A stretch of DNA of 64,000 nt from Corynebacterium xerosis NBRC 16721 = ATCC 373 (GTDB taxonomy: Bacteria; Actinomycetota; Actinomycetes; Mycobacteriales; Mycobacteriaceae). The stretch covers positions 124,001-188,000 of the forward strand of contig NZ_BCRD01000004.1 in NCBI RefSeq assembly GCF_001552415.1, read 5' to 3'. The translations under genes and the position numbers were made by a program. This document shows positions 35,728 through 44,948 of the stretch, one piece after another. The notes below the pieces were generated by a model. It worked only from the letters and a program-made list of their open reading frames with translations, searched no databases and was not told the DNA's origin. Position 1 is the stretch's first letter. Every line of letters begins with the position of its first letter.

Positions 35728-36684
35728 TCAGCGCCGGCGGCGGCGCACGGGAGCCACGACCGGACCATCCGGCCGATGCAGGATTTCCACGTCCGCGCCG
35801 TACACGTCGGAGATGCGCTGCGCCGTGAGAATCTCGTCCGGCATGCCGACGCATTCGAGCGCGCCGTGGTGAAGCAACGCCACCCGGTCCCCGTGCTGGC
35901 CCGCCAGCGTCAGATCGTGCATGGCCGCGATGACCGTCAGGCCGTGGACGGCGCGGACGCCCTCCACGAGCTCCAGGACATCCTGGGCGTGGCCGATGTC
36001 GAGGGCGGAGGTCGGCTCGTCGAGGAGCAGGATCCGCGGCTCCTGCGCCAGCGCGCGGGCCAACGTGACGCGCTGGCGCTCTCCGCCGGACAACTCGGCC
36101 ACGGGGCGGTCAGCGAAGGCCGTCAGGTTCAGCGTCTCCAGGCAGGAATCGGTGACCGAGTAGTCCTCGGCCGCGAAGGCGCCGGCATGGGGATGGCGGC
36201 CCAGGTGGACGTACTCGCGCACGCGCATGCCCTCGGGGATGACGGGCACCTGCGGCATCAACGCGACCGTGCGCGCCAGTTCCCGGCGGCGCCGGGCGGC
36301 CGCGGGGGACAGGCTGCGCAGCGAGTGCAGGGCGCCGGAGCCGCCGACGATGTCGTGGCCGGCCAGGGTGATGGTGCCCGCCGACGGGGCCAGCACCTGC
36401 GCCAGCACATGCAGCAGCGTCGACTTGCCGCACCCGTTGGGGCCCGCGAGCGTCAGCCAGCCGCCGGCGGGGACAGAGAAGGTCACCCCGGCCACGGCGT
36501 CGCGGTCGGCGCCGTCGTGGCGGACGCGGACCCCGTCACAGTGGACCGAGTTGTCGGGGGCCGCCGGCGCGGCCACGTCCGCCACGGCGGTGGCCGGGGC
36601 GGCGACGGTGACGTCGTGCGGGCCCGAGGGGGCATGCGTGGGAGCATGCGCGGGCACGGGGAGGGACTCGTTGACCGGATTCAC
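35728..36684 (-). CDS. Iron-siderophore/cobalamin ABC transporter ATPase
   Basis: A 318-residue FecE/BtuD-type ATPase. Walker A is GPNGCGKST, the signature is LSGGERQR, and Walker B is LLLDEPTSALD. A 50-residue Ala/Pro-rich extension precedes the domain; this is unusual for the family. GTG 36684 overlaps the permease stop by 4 bp. It is the last gene of a binding protein-permease-ATPase operon. Specificity (ferric siderophore, heme or B12) is open; no DtxR-type operator was recognised upstream of the operon. Confidence 0.88.
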   Translation of the reverse strand: MNPVNESLPVPAHAPTHAPSGPHDVTVAAPATAVADVAAPAAPDNSVHCDGVRVRHDGADRDAVAGVTFSVPAGGWLTLAGPNGCGKSTLLHVLAQVLAPSAGTITLAGHDIVGGSGALHSLRSLSPAAARRRRELARTVALMPQVPVIPEGMRVREYVHLGRHPHAGAFAAEDYSVTDSCLETLNLTAFADRPVAELSGGERQRVTLARALAQEPRILLLDEPTSALDIGHAQDVLELVEGVRAVHGLTVIAAMHDLTLAGQHGDRVALLHHGALECVGMPDEILTAQRISDVYGADVEILHRPDGPVVAPVRRRRR

Positions 36685-37742
36685 TGGCCCGCCCTCGCAG
36701 CCCGGCTGAACCGCCGCAGGATGAAGAGGAAGAAGGGCGCGCCCACGGCGGCGGTGACCACGCCGACGGGCAGCTCCGCCGGCGCCATGATCGTCCGGGC
36801 CAGGGTATCGGCCAGCAGCAGGAAGATCGCGCCCCAGATCAACGTCAGCGGCAGCAGCAGCCGGTGCCCCGGCCCGACCACCAGCCGCAGCGCGTGCGGC
36901 ACGATGATGCCCACGAAGCCGATCAGGCCGGAGACGCTGACGACGGCCGCCGTGCCCAGCGTCGCCACGGCCACCAGCGCGAGCCGCGCGAACGCGGGGT
37001 CGACGCCGAGCGTGCGGGCCTCCAGATCGCCGACGGTCATGACGTCGAGCACGCGCGCCGCGCCGAGCACGGCCACGCAGCAGATCACGGCGGGCACGGC
37101 GACCAACGCCACCGACCCCCACCGCGTCACGCCCAGATTGCCCAGCATCCACGAGTACACGCGCTGGATCGTCTCGATGTTGCGCTGCTGGATGAACGTT
37201 TGCGCGGCATTGGCGAACGCCGCCACCGCCACGCCGGCCAGTACCACGACGGTCGCCGAGCCGCCGTGGCCGACGCCGCGGCTGACCATGTACGTGGCGC
37301 TCACCGCGGCCACGCCACCGGCGAACGCCGCCACGACCACCCCGGCCCCGCCGCCGCCGAACCCAATCGACGCGCCGGCCACCACGGCCAGCGTCACGCC
37401 CAGGCCCGCGCCAGAGGACACGCCCAGCAGGTACGGGTCGGCCAGCGGATTGCGGAACACCGCCTGGTACGCCGCGCCGGCCACCGCCAGCGTCGCGCCG
37501 ACGACGATGCCCATGGCCACGCGCGGCAGCCGGATGTCCCATAGGATCGCGTGGTCGCGCGCCGACAGCTCGCCGACGCCGATCAACTCCCGCGCCACAT
37601 CGACCGCCGGCAGCCGCACCGCGCCGGTGAACGTCGACAGCAGCGCCGCGCCGATCAGCAGCAGCAGGGACAGGGCGATCGTCGGCAGGGCGGGGGGCCG
37701 CTTTGCGACGCGCCTCCGCCGAACTTCGGTCACCGTGGTCAT
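36681..37742 (-). CDS. FecCD-family ABC permease
   Basis: A 353-residue permease with about ten membrane helices and the FecCD signatures RLPRVAMGIVVGATLAVAGA, NPLADPYLLGVSSGAGLG and the late GFVGIIVPHALRLVVG. It forms the membrane channel with the ATPase encoded next to it. It follows the binding-protein gene by 44 bp. A repeat copy (37700-37710) falls in the codons for RRRVAKRP in the short N-terminal tail, before the first helix. Confidence 0.88.
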   Translation of the reverse strand: MTTVTEVRRRRVAKRPPALPTIALSLLLLIGAALLSTFTGAVRLPAVDVARELIGVGELSARDHAILWDIRLPRVAMGIVVGATLAVAGAAYQAVFRNPLADPYLLGVSSGAGLGVTLAVVAGASIGFGGGGAGVVVAAFAGGVAAVSATYMVSRGVGHGGSATVVVLAGVAVAAFANAAQTFIQQRNIETIQRVYSWMLGNLGVTRWGSVALVAVPAVICCVAVLGAARVLDVMTVGDLEARTLGVDPAFARLALVAVATLGTAAVVSVSGLIGFVGIIVPHALRLVVGPGHRLLLPLTLIWGAIFLLLADTLARTIMAPAELPVGVVTAAVGAPFFLFILRRFSRAARAGQ

Positions 37743-37786
37743 GGGGCCTGGCCTTCGCTTCGCCTGGGGATGTCCGGGGTCGGAGT

Positions 37787-38878
37787 CTAGTTGGCCGCTG
37801 CGGCGGGGACGCCGGCGTCGGAAAGCACGGCCGCGATGGAACGGAAGAACTCCGGCAGGCGCGGGCCCCAGCGCGACGCGAGATCCTCGTCGAGCGCCTC
37901 GATCCGGCCCTCCTTCACCGCGGTGATCTCCGACCAGCCGGGGCGGGCGGCGACGTCCTCGGCGGTCATCGACTCCGACATGGAATTGGCCAGGAAGATC
38001 AGGTCCGGGTTCGCGCCGACGATCGCCTCGGCGTTGAGCTGCGGGTACTCGGTGTCGCCGGTGGCGATGGACTCCAGGCCGAACTGGCCGTAGACCGTGC
38101 CCAGGAACGTGTCGTCGGTGATGGAGTAATGGTCCGACGAGACCTCGTGGTAGTAGCTCAGCCCCGCGTCGCGGATCTCCGCGGGAACCGACTGGATGGC
38201 CTCGCCGATCTCGTGGGACATGTCGCGGACCACCTCGGCGGCCCCGCCGACGTTGCCGGTGGCCACGCCGAGGGTCTCGATCTGCGCGTAGGCGTCGTCC
38301 AGGTTCTTCGCCGGCGGCATGAACAGCACCGGCACGTCGGCGGCGGCCATGCCCTGCAGCAGCGAGTCCTCCTCCATCGCGATGACCACCAGGTCCGGAT
38401 CATGCGCCAGCACCGCCTCCACGCTGGTGCGGTATCCCGACAGGCCCTCGTCGACGGGGGCTTCGGCGGGATAGTAGGAGTACTCGTCGACGGCGACGAC
38501 CTGATCGTCGGCGTCGATGGCGAACAGAGACTCCGTCGCCGTGGGGGAGAGGCTGACGATGCGCTCCGGGCGCTCGTCGACGGTCAGCTCCTGGCCCGAC
38601 CCCGCCGGGCCCGTGGCCACCGACACCGGGAAATTGCCCTCGCCGCCGCCGGAATCCGCGCCGCTGCGCGCCTCCTCGCCGTCGGAGGCGCAGCCGGCCA
38701 GCGCCAGCGCGGACACCACGAGTGCGGCGGCGCCGGCCAACAGGGACCGGGACCGGGAACGGGAACCGGGCCGGGGGCCGGAGGTGGACGGGGATCGGGA
38801 CAGCGAACGGGACCGGGACCGCGATCGGGACAGCGATAGGGACAGCGAACGGGACTGCGATCGGGACTGCTCGTGCAT
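37787..38878 (-). CDS. Iron/cobalamin-type substrate-binding lipoprotein
   Basis: A 363-residue BtuF/FepB-type binding protein. The C-terminal part has the family segments RIVSLSPTATESLFAI and ANPDLIFLANS. The lipobox LALAGC puts the lipidated Cys at about residue 63. The signal peptide is odd: its n-region is about 45 residues long and made almost only of alternating Ser and Arg, encoded by a hexanucleotide repeat. ATG 38878 has GAGGAG 6 nt upstream. It is the first gene of the importer operon. Confidence 0.88.
   Translation of the reverse strand: MHEQSRSQSRSLSLSLSRSRSRSRSLSRSPSTSGPRPGSRSRSRSLLAGAAALVVSALALAGCASDGEEARSGADSGGGEGNFPVSVATGPAGSGQELTVDERPERIVSLSPTATESLFAIDADDQVVAVDEYSYYPAEAPVDEGLSGYRTSVEAVLAHDPDLVVIAMEEDSLLQGMAAADVPVLFMPPAKNLDDAYAQIETLGVATGNVGGAAEVVRDMSHEIGEAIQSVPAEIRDAGLSYYHEVSSDHYSITDDTFLGTVYGQFGLESIATGDTEYPQLNAEAIVGANPDLIFLANSMSESMTAEDVAARPGWSEITAVKEGRIEALDEDLASRWGPRLPEFFRSIAAVLSDAGVPAAAAN
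38741..38871. repeat. CGGGAC-type hexanucleotide repeat in lipoprotein leader
   Basis: Roughly twenty 6-bp units of CGGGAC and close variants (CGGGAA, CGCGAT, AGCGAA, AGGGAC) lie in tandem on the plus strand. They encode Ser-Arg dipeptides of the binding protein on the minus strand. Because the unit is a multiple of 3, changes in copy number would lengthen the leader without a frameshift. Confidence 0.88.
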
Positions 38879-39066
38879 GGTGCTCCTCGGAAAAAGTGTC
38901 AGGGCGCGACGAAAACGCCGCCGGGATTTCCGGGATTGGTCAGGTGATCGCCGGATGCGGTCGTTGCGGTCCAGACTAGCGAATGCCCCACCCTGATCGG
39001 GGTCGGGCAAACGGCGTTTGGGCCCAACGCGCAATACGGGGGCGATCGAGTCGTAAAGTGTCCCGC

Positions 39067-40311
39067 ATGCCACGCCACGAAGGAGCGGCCGCGCGCCGCA
39101 GCCCCATGCCGCCCTGGTTCCTGGTCGCCGTCGCCGTGTTCGCGGTGGCCTGGGGCGGCAACCAGTTCACGCCGCTGATGGTCATGTACCGCCTCGGCGG
39201 CGAACTCGACCTCGTGTTCGTCGACCTTCTGCTGTTCATCTACGCCCTGGGCATTGCCCCCGCGTTGTTGATCTCCGGCCCGTTGTCCGACCGCATCGGC
39301 CGCAAGCCGGTGATGCTGGCCGCGCCGGTGTTCTCCATCATAGGGTCGCTGCTCATCGCCGCCGGCGAAACCACCGGCCCGCTGCTGCTGGTCGGCCGCG
39401 CGCTGTCGGGCGTGGGCGTCGGCATCGCCATGGCGGTGGGCGGTTCATGGGTCAAGGAGCTCTCCCACGCCCGCTTCGACGAGAAGGCCAAGTCGACGTC
39501 GGGCGCCAAACGCCAGTCGATGGCGCTGACGCTGGGGTTCGGCATCGGCGCGGGCATCGCCGGCTCGCTCGCGCAGTTCGCGCCGCTGCCGGGCCAGTTG
39601 CCGTACATCCTGCACATCGTGCTGACCATCCCCACGATCATCGCCATGACCGTCGTCCCCGAGACCCGCCAGTCGCCGCATCTGGCCGGCGGCGCCCGCG
39701 AGTCGATCCTGTCGTCGTTGCGCACCCCGTCGGTGACGCGCCCGCGTTTCCTGCTGGTCGCGGCGATGGTCGCGCCGTGGGTGTTCGGCGCGGCCGGCGT
39801 GGCCTACGCCATCATCCCGACGCTGATGCAGGACGAGGTCGGCCAGCCGGTGTTCTTCTCGGCGCTGATCACCTTCTTCGCGCTGCTCTTCGGCTTCGCC
39901 ATCCAGCAGTTCGGGCCGTCCATCGCATCGGAGACGTCCGCCCGCGGTTCTCTGGCGGCCATGGGCATCGTCATCGTGGGCATGGGCCTGGCCATGTGGA
40001 TGTCGTCGTCGCCGACGGTTCTCTCGGCGGTCATCGCGGCGCTGGTGCTGGGCATGGGTTACGGCCTGGCCATGTTCACCGGCCTCAACGAGGTCCAGCG
40101 CATCGCCGGCCCGCGCGACCTCGCCGGCCTGACGGGCGTCTTCTACTGCCTGACCTACATCGGTTTCGCGTTCCCGGCGATCCTGACCGAGCTGTCGGGG
40201 GCCATTGAGTGGATGACGTACCCCGTCATGCTCGGCGGCGGCATGGTCATCGCGGTGCTCATGGCGGCCGTCATCGCGCTCAATTCCCGCCGCGGGCTGC
40301 CGCAGGGCTGA
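39067..40311 (+). CDS. MFS efflux-type transporter
   Basis: A 414-residue major facilitator. The loop GPLSDRIGRKPVM after helix 2 and the GRALSGVGVGIAMAVGGSW segment (motif C-like) suggest a drug/H+ antiporter-type protein. The substrate is unknown. ATG 39067 has TAAAGT 7 nt upstream, so the mRNA is predicted leaderless. It is divergent from the ABC importer; the 188 bp between the two starts contain both promoters. The gene ends just before an inverted pair of the 11-bp repeat. Confidence 0.82.
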   Translation: MPRHEGAAARRSPMPPWFLVAVAVFAVAWGGNQFTPLMVMYRLGGELDLVFVDLLLFIYALGIAPALLISGPLSDRIGRKPVMLAAPVFSIIGSLLIAAGETTGPLLLVGRALSGVGVGIAMAVGGSWVKELSHARFDEKAKSTSGAKRQSMALTLGFGIGAGIAGSLAQFAPLPGQLPYILHIVLTIPTIIAMTVVPETRQSPHLAGGARESILSSLRTPSVTRPRFLLVAAMVAPWVFGAAGVAYAIIPTLMQDEVGQPVFFSALITFFALLFGFAIQQFGPSIASETSARGSLAAMGIVIVGMGLAMWMSSSPTVLSAVIAALVLGMGYGLAMFTGLNEVQRIAGPRDLAGLTGVFYCLTYIGFAFPAILTELSGAIEWMTYPVMLGGGMVIAVLMAAVIALNSRRGLPQG

Positions 40312-40340
40312 CCCCGGCCGGATGGGTCCCCGGCCATTTC

Positions 40341-40382
40341 GCTTGACGACGCCGACGTGCCCGGCCGGGGGCGTCGTAAAGC
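40341..40382. repeat. Inverted pair of the 11-bp repeat forming a hairpin
   Basis: GCTTGACGACGCC (40341-40353) and GGCGTCGTAAAGC (40370-40382) face each other around a 16-base GC-rich loop, 30 bp after the MFS stop. All but one base of the 13-bp arms pair (the two variants of the word face each other). It probably ends the MFS transcript. Confidence 0.75.
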
Positions 40383-40409
40383 ACGGGCCGTGGGCGTACC
40401 ATGCGATTC

Positions 40410-41397
<988 letters not shown>

Positions 41398-41468
41398 CGG
41401 GTCCGGGTCCGGCGCCGGGGCCCCTCCTGTCGTCCACTCGGCGCCGCACGAGTAGACGGGTCCCGGAT

Positions 41469-41535
41469 GCACCCAAGCCCGGACGCTTCGTCGTTTTCGT
41501 TGCGGGAAAACGCGGAAGCGTCCGGGCTTGGGTGC
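41469..41535. terminator. Long perfect hairpin between convergent genes
   Basis: The 21 bases at 41469-41489 are the exact reverse complement of 41515-41535 (arm begins GCACCCAAGCCCGG). The 25-base interior has a further TTTTC/GAAAA pairing. It lies 70 bp after the epimerase stop and 20 bp after the stop of the convergent DsbA-like gene. No T tract flanks it, so its role as bidirectional terminator is inferred from place and structure. Confidence 0.75.
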
Positions 41536-41554
41536 GGCGGGGCGGGGGAGGGGA

Positions 41555-42670
41555 CTACTGCTCGGCGCGCTCGGCCTTCATCAGCTCCAGCTCGATGGTG
41601 TCGCGGAAGTTTTCCTCCGGCAGCGCGCCGGACAGCGGAGTGGCGCCGATGACGAACATCGGGGTGCCCTGCACGCCGATGCTCTGTGCGTAGGCGTTGG
41701 CCTCCTGAACGGGCTTCTCCCACGTGCCGTCTTCGATCTGCTTCTTGAACAGGTCGACGTCCTCGACGCCGGCGGTGCGTGCGATCTCCACGAGCTCGTC
41801 GACCGTGAATTCGGGGTGGCCGTTGCCCTTGGCCACGGCCGCGTCGAAGGCCGCATCCTGGAACTCCCAGAACTTGCCCTGGGCCGCAGCGGCGCGACCG
41901 GCCTGCGCGGCCTGCGCCGACGGCGGGGTGCCGGCGGAGTCGTTCCACTCGATGCGCAGCAGACCGGAGTCGACGTAGTCCGCGATGAGGTTCGGCTGCG
42001 TGTCCTGGGCGTAGCGCGCGCAGAAGGGGCATTCGAAGTCGGAGAACATCGTCATGACGACCGGTGCGTCGACGGCGCCCAGGGCAAAGGGATCGGCCTC
42101 GTCGCGGCGGTGCACCTCGGCGATGTCCTCCATGGTGGCGATCGCCGACCCGGCGCGCGGGCCCATGATCGTCGCGTCGTAGGTGCCGTCCTCCTTGGCC
42201 ACCGGGCCGCCGTCGTTCGAACCCGCGGTCGCGCCCGCGAGATTCACGCCGTCGCCGGCGCCGCCGCCGGGTCCGAAACGGTCGCCCGCCAGGAAGCCCA
42301 GGCCACCGACCAGCAGCAGCACCGCGGCGAACCACACCCACAACGCGGGCGGAACGGTCTTCATGGAGCGGGCGTCGGCGGGCCGCTCATCGGCCGCGCC
42401 AACGGCAGCGTCACCAGCAGCGTCGTCGCCATCGGCCGCCTGTGCGGTGGACACCGCCCCGACGGTGGAATTCGCGTCGACGGCGGCCGGGCCGGCGGGA
42501 TCGCCCGGGTCCCGGCCCCAGCCCAGCTCGACGGGCTCGCCGGGAGTGCCGGCGGGGGCGCCGTCGTGGTCAGCGTCGTGGCCGGCGTCGCCGGAGTCGC
42601 CGACCGGACGGCCGCCCGGCACGTTCGCATCGTCGGGCGTGCGGGGATCTGCATCGTCGGGTCGAGTCAT
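41555..42670 (-). CDS. DsbA-like membrane-anchored thiol oxidoreductase
   Basis: A 371-residue protein. An acidic, Asp/Ala/Gly-rich cytoplasmic region of about 105 residues is followed by a transmembrane helix (about 108-128) and an extracytoplasmic DsbA-fold domain with C214-P-F-C217 in FECPFCARY and a cis-Pro in GTPMF. It resembles mycobacterial/corynebacterial DsbA-type oxidases that form disulfides in exported proteins. A CACAAT box 7 nt before ATG 42670 suggests a leaderless mRNA. It stands downstream of the DUF2304/glycosyltransferase pair but is separated from it by a terminator. Confidence 0.86.
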   Translation of the reverse strand: MTRPDDADPRTPDDANVPGGRPVGDSGDAGHDADHDGAPAGTPGEPVELGWGRDPGDPAGPAAVDANSTVGAVSTAQAADGDDAAGDAAVGAADERPADARSMKTVPPALWVWFAAVLLLVGGLGFLAGDRFGPGGGAGDGVNLAGATAGSNDGGPVAKEDGTYDATIMGPRAGSAIATMEDIAEVHRRDEADPFALGAVDAPVVMTMFSDFECPFCARYAQDTQPNLIADYVDSGLLRIEWNDSAGTPPSAQAAQAGRAAAAQGKFWEFQDAAFDAAVAKGNGHPEFTVDELVEIARTAGVEDVDLFKKQIEDGTWEKPVQEANAYAQSIGVQGTPMFVIGATPLSGALPEENFRDTIELELMKAERAEQ

Positions 42671-42714
42671 GCGGCCCATTGTGCAGGGTGGGCGACGGGG
42701 ACGCTGAACCGGGT

Positions 42715-42756
42715 CGTCGTCAAGCAAAAAGCGGGCCGGCCACGAGGCCGACCCGC
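42715..42756 (-). terminator. Terminator with T tract and 11-bp repeat
   Basis: On the minus strand a hairpin GCGGGTCGGCC / GGCCGGCCCGC (42756-42731, loop TCGT, one mismatch) is followed by TTTTT and then at once by GCTTGACGACG (42725-42715). It ends the glycosyltransferase-DUF2304 transcript. Here the repeat comes after the T tract and not before the stem. Confidence 0.82.
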
Positions 42757-42784
42757 ACGATCCCTCCCGACCCGGACCCAGGCG

Positions 42785-43171
42785 TCAATCCTCGCGGGAA
42801 GGGCGCCCCGCGGTGGCCTCGGGCATGGTGCCGCCGGGGACGACCGCCGTCTGCAGCGCGACGGCGCGCGCCAACCGGGCGTAGCGCAACTCCTGCTCGC
42901 GGAAACGGATGTAGGAGCTCACCGTGGTGAACACGAACGCCAGCACCAGCATGTACAGCAGCAGATCCGTGCCGCGGGAGACGCCGACCCAGTTTGCCAC
43001 CACGGTCAGGTCGTCGGGCCGCACGATCGCCCACACGCACGCGGCGAGGAACAAAAGGAAGCCGAGCTTCACGCCGGCCTTCGCGCGGGCCTTGCGGCGG
43101 TTGGACACGAAGTACCAGACCAGGGCGACCATCGCCGCCAGCAGGACAATCTGGATGATCGTCGCGGTCAC
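42785..43171 (-). CDS. DUF2304 membrane protein
   Basis: A 128-residue protein with three membrane helices (about residues 3-22, 35-52 and 70-90) and the DUF2304 pattern FVSNRRKARAK after helix 1. DUF2304 proteins nearly always follow a family 2 glycosyltransferase and probably help it at the membrane. ATG 43171 overlaps the stop of that gene by 4 bp, so the two are coupled. Confidence 0.82.
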   Translation of the reverse strand: MTATIIQIVLLAAMVALVWYFVSNRRKARAKAGVKLGFLLFLAACVWAIVRPDDLTVVANWVGVSRGTDLLLYMLVLAFVFTTVSSYIRFREQELRYARLARAVALQTAVVPGGTMPEATAGRPSRED

Positions 43172-43920
43172 GGGAGCCTCCTGGCGATCAGCGAATCGGA
43201 GAGGATGTTGACGCCGTTGAACAGCGACTGCCCCTTGGACATGGAGTACTCGGTGTAGAGGATGTCCACGGGCTGCTCGGCGACGCGCCAGTCCAGCTCG
43301 TCCATCAGGTTGACGAACTCGGACGCGTGGCTCATGCCGTTCATGCGCAGGTTCGTCTGCAGCGCGACCTTGCGGTTGAAGGCGCGCAGGCCGTTGTGCG
43401 CGTCGGTCAGGCCCAGGCGGCGGGTCTTCGGCGACAGCGCGACGACGGTCTTCAGCACGATGCGCTTGATCAGCGGCACCTGGTCGTCCTCGGACTTCGG
43501 GCGGCCGAACCGCGTGCCGACGACGATGTCGATCGGCTCGTCGCGCAGCCTCCGCACCATGGCGACGACGTCCTTGACCTGGTGCTGGCCGTCGGCGTCG
43601 AAGGTGACGAAGTACTCGGCGTCGGCCTGCGCGCGGGCGTATTCGATGCCGGTCTGGATCGCCGCACCCTGGCCCAGGTTCACGGGGTGGTTGACCAGGT
43701 GCGCGCCCGCGGCGTGGATCTCGGTGGCCGAGGCGTCGCGCGACCCGTCGTTGACCGCGACGATGTTGGGGAACGTCCGCAGGGCGTTTTCCAGGACGCC
43801 GCGGATGACGGTGGCCTCGTTGAAGCAGGGGACGATGAGCCAGGTGTCCGCGAACTCGCCCGGTGCGGGCAGGTTCGCGGGGTCGGTCCCGCCGTCGTGG
43901 GTGGTAGCGCTGTGGTCCAT
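43168..43920 (-). CDS. Family 2 glycosyltransferase (DPM1-like)
   Basis: A 250-residue GT2 enzyme. The nucleotide-sugar site starts WLIVPCFNEATVIRGVL, and the metal-binding motif is FDADGQHQ. RFGRPKSEDDQVPLIKRIVLK follows. This is the class that makes polyprenyl-phosphate sugars for envelope glycans or transfers single sugars near the membrane. ATG 43920 has a TACGAT box 9 nt upstream. It pairs with DUF2304, a common two-gene unit in actinobacteria. Confidence 0.85.
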   Translation of the reverse strand: MDHSATTHDGGTDPANLPAPGEFADTWLIVPCFNEATVIRGVLENALRTFPNIVAVNDGSRDASATEIHAAGAHLVNHPVNLGQGAAIQTGIEYARAQADAEYFVTFDADGQHQVKDVVAMVRRLRDEPIDIVVGTRFGRPKSEDDQVPLIKRIVLKTVVALSPKTRRLGLTDAHNGLRAFNRKVALQTNLRMNGMSHASEFVNLMDELDWRVAEQPVDILYTEYSMSKGQSLFNGVNILSDSLIARRLP

Positions 43921-44042
43921 GATGGGCTCATCGTAGCGGGTGGGGGCCCTCATCAGCGATGGCGCGCGGCCGGGGGCCCGGCGGGAGCACGACGGGAACC
44001 TGCCGGGAAGGCACGGGGAAGTCACCAGGAACCCGTCGGCGG

Positions 44043-44939
44043 TCAGCGGCCCCGGTGGAACAGCGCCCGGTAGACGCGGCCGAGCAGTCCCGTCGGCAGC
44101 GCCCGAAATGCCGACCGCGCAACGAAATTGAGCGCCGCCCGCGGCCGCGACACCAGCCCGAGTTCCACGAGCGTCGCCTGCATCCGCTTCTCGGCCGCGA
44201 GGATCCCCGTCGATCGCCGCCGATCGAGCATCCCGGTGACGCGGAAGCGGGTCATTGGCTCCGGCAGGTTGACGAACCGCGCGCCGTCGGCGAGCAGCCG
44301 CGCCCACAGGTCGTAGTCCTCCATGTACGGCGCGTCGCGGTAGCCGCCGACCTTCTTCACGCGCGCGGTGCGGTACATGACGGACGGGTTGTTGATCGGC
44401 GAGTTCAGCTTCGCGTATTTCGCGATCTCCGCATGGCTTTCGGGGAGCGCGCGGACGCCGGTGATCTCGCCACCGCGGTCGTCGTCGAACTCGGCCATCG
44501 CGGTGCCGATGACGTCGGGGGCCTGCGGGTCGGCGGTGGTCGCCGTTTTTTCGCTTGACGACGTTCTCCCACGGCCGTCCGCGACCTTCAGCTGTTCCTC
44601 GAATCGGTGCGGTTCGGCGATGTCGTCGGCGTCGAGGCGGGCGCACCACTGCTCGTCGATGAGCTCGATGCCCGTCTGCGAGGCGGGGCCGGAGCCGCGG
44701 TTTTCCGGCTGCGGCCGGAAGTCCAGTTCGGGGTGGGCCGCGGTCTGGCGGGCGATGACGGCGTCGAGCTCCGGTGTCAGCGGCCCGTCGCCGACGAGGA
44801 CGACGCGGCCGGCGCGGACGGTCTGGGACCACAGCGATTCCAGCGCCGCGTCGAGATGGCGCGGGTCGACGCGGTGGTAGACGGTCATCAGGACGGCGAG
44901 GTCCGGGCGGGGCGCGGGGGTGCTGCGGTCGGCGGTCAC
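44043..44939 (-). CDS. Family 2 glycosyltransferase (rhamnosyltransferase-like)
   Basis: A 298-residue GT2 enzyme. LAVLMTVYHRVDPRHLDAALESL starts the catalytic domain, and the DxD-type metal site is ARLDADDIAEP. FRVTGMLDRRR is typical of galactosyl/rhamnosyl transferases of corynebacterial surface glycans. GTG 44939 has TAAGGT 6 nt upstream (leaderless). Around residues 121-137 an extra Arg/Ser/Thr-rich stretch (GRTSSSEKTATTAD) interrupts the domain; it is encoded by a T run plus a copy of the 11-bp repeat (44553-44563) and looks like an insertion. Confidence 0.84.
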   Translation of the reverse strand: MTADRSTPAPRPDLAVLMTVYHRVDPRHLDAALESLWSQTVRAGRVVLVGDGPLTPELDAVIARQTAAHPELDFRPQPENRGSGPASQTGIELIDEQWCARLDADDIAEPHRFEEQLKVADGRGRTSSSEKTATTADPQAPDVIGTAMAEFDDDRGGEITGVRALPESHAEIAKYAKLNSPINNPSVMYRTARVKKVGGYRDAPYMEDYDLWARLLADGARFVNLPEPMTRFRVTGMLDRRRSTGILAAEKRMQATLVELGLVSRPRAALNFVARSAFRALPTGLLGRVYRALFHRGR

Positions 44940-44948
44940 GCCTTCACC

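Noticed and set aside
35556-35828. A 90-codon ORF starting MGYVSRMLRRWSRND, right of an AT-rich patch
   Set aside because: The last third is antisense to the ABC ATPase gene and becomes Pro/Arg-rich shadow sequence; no recognisable domain. A shorter true gene cannot be excluded.
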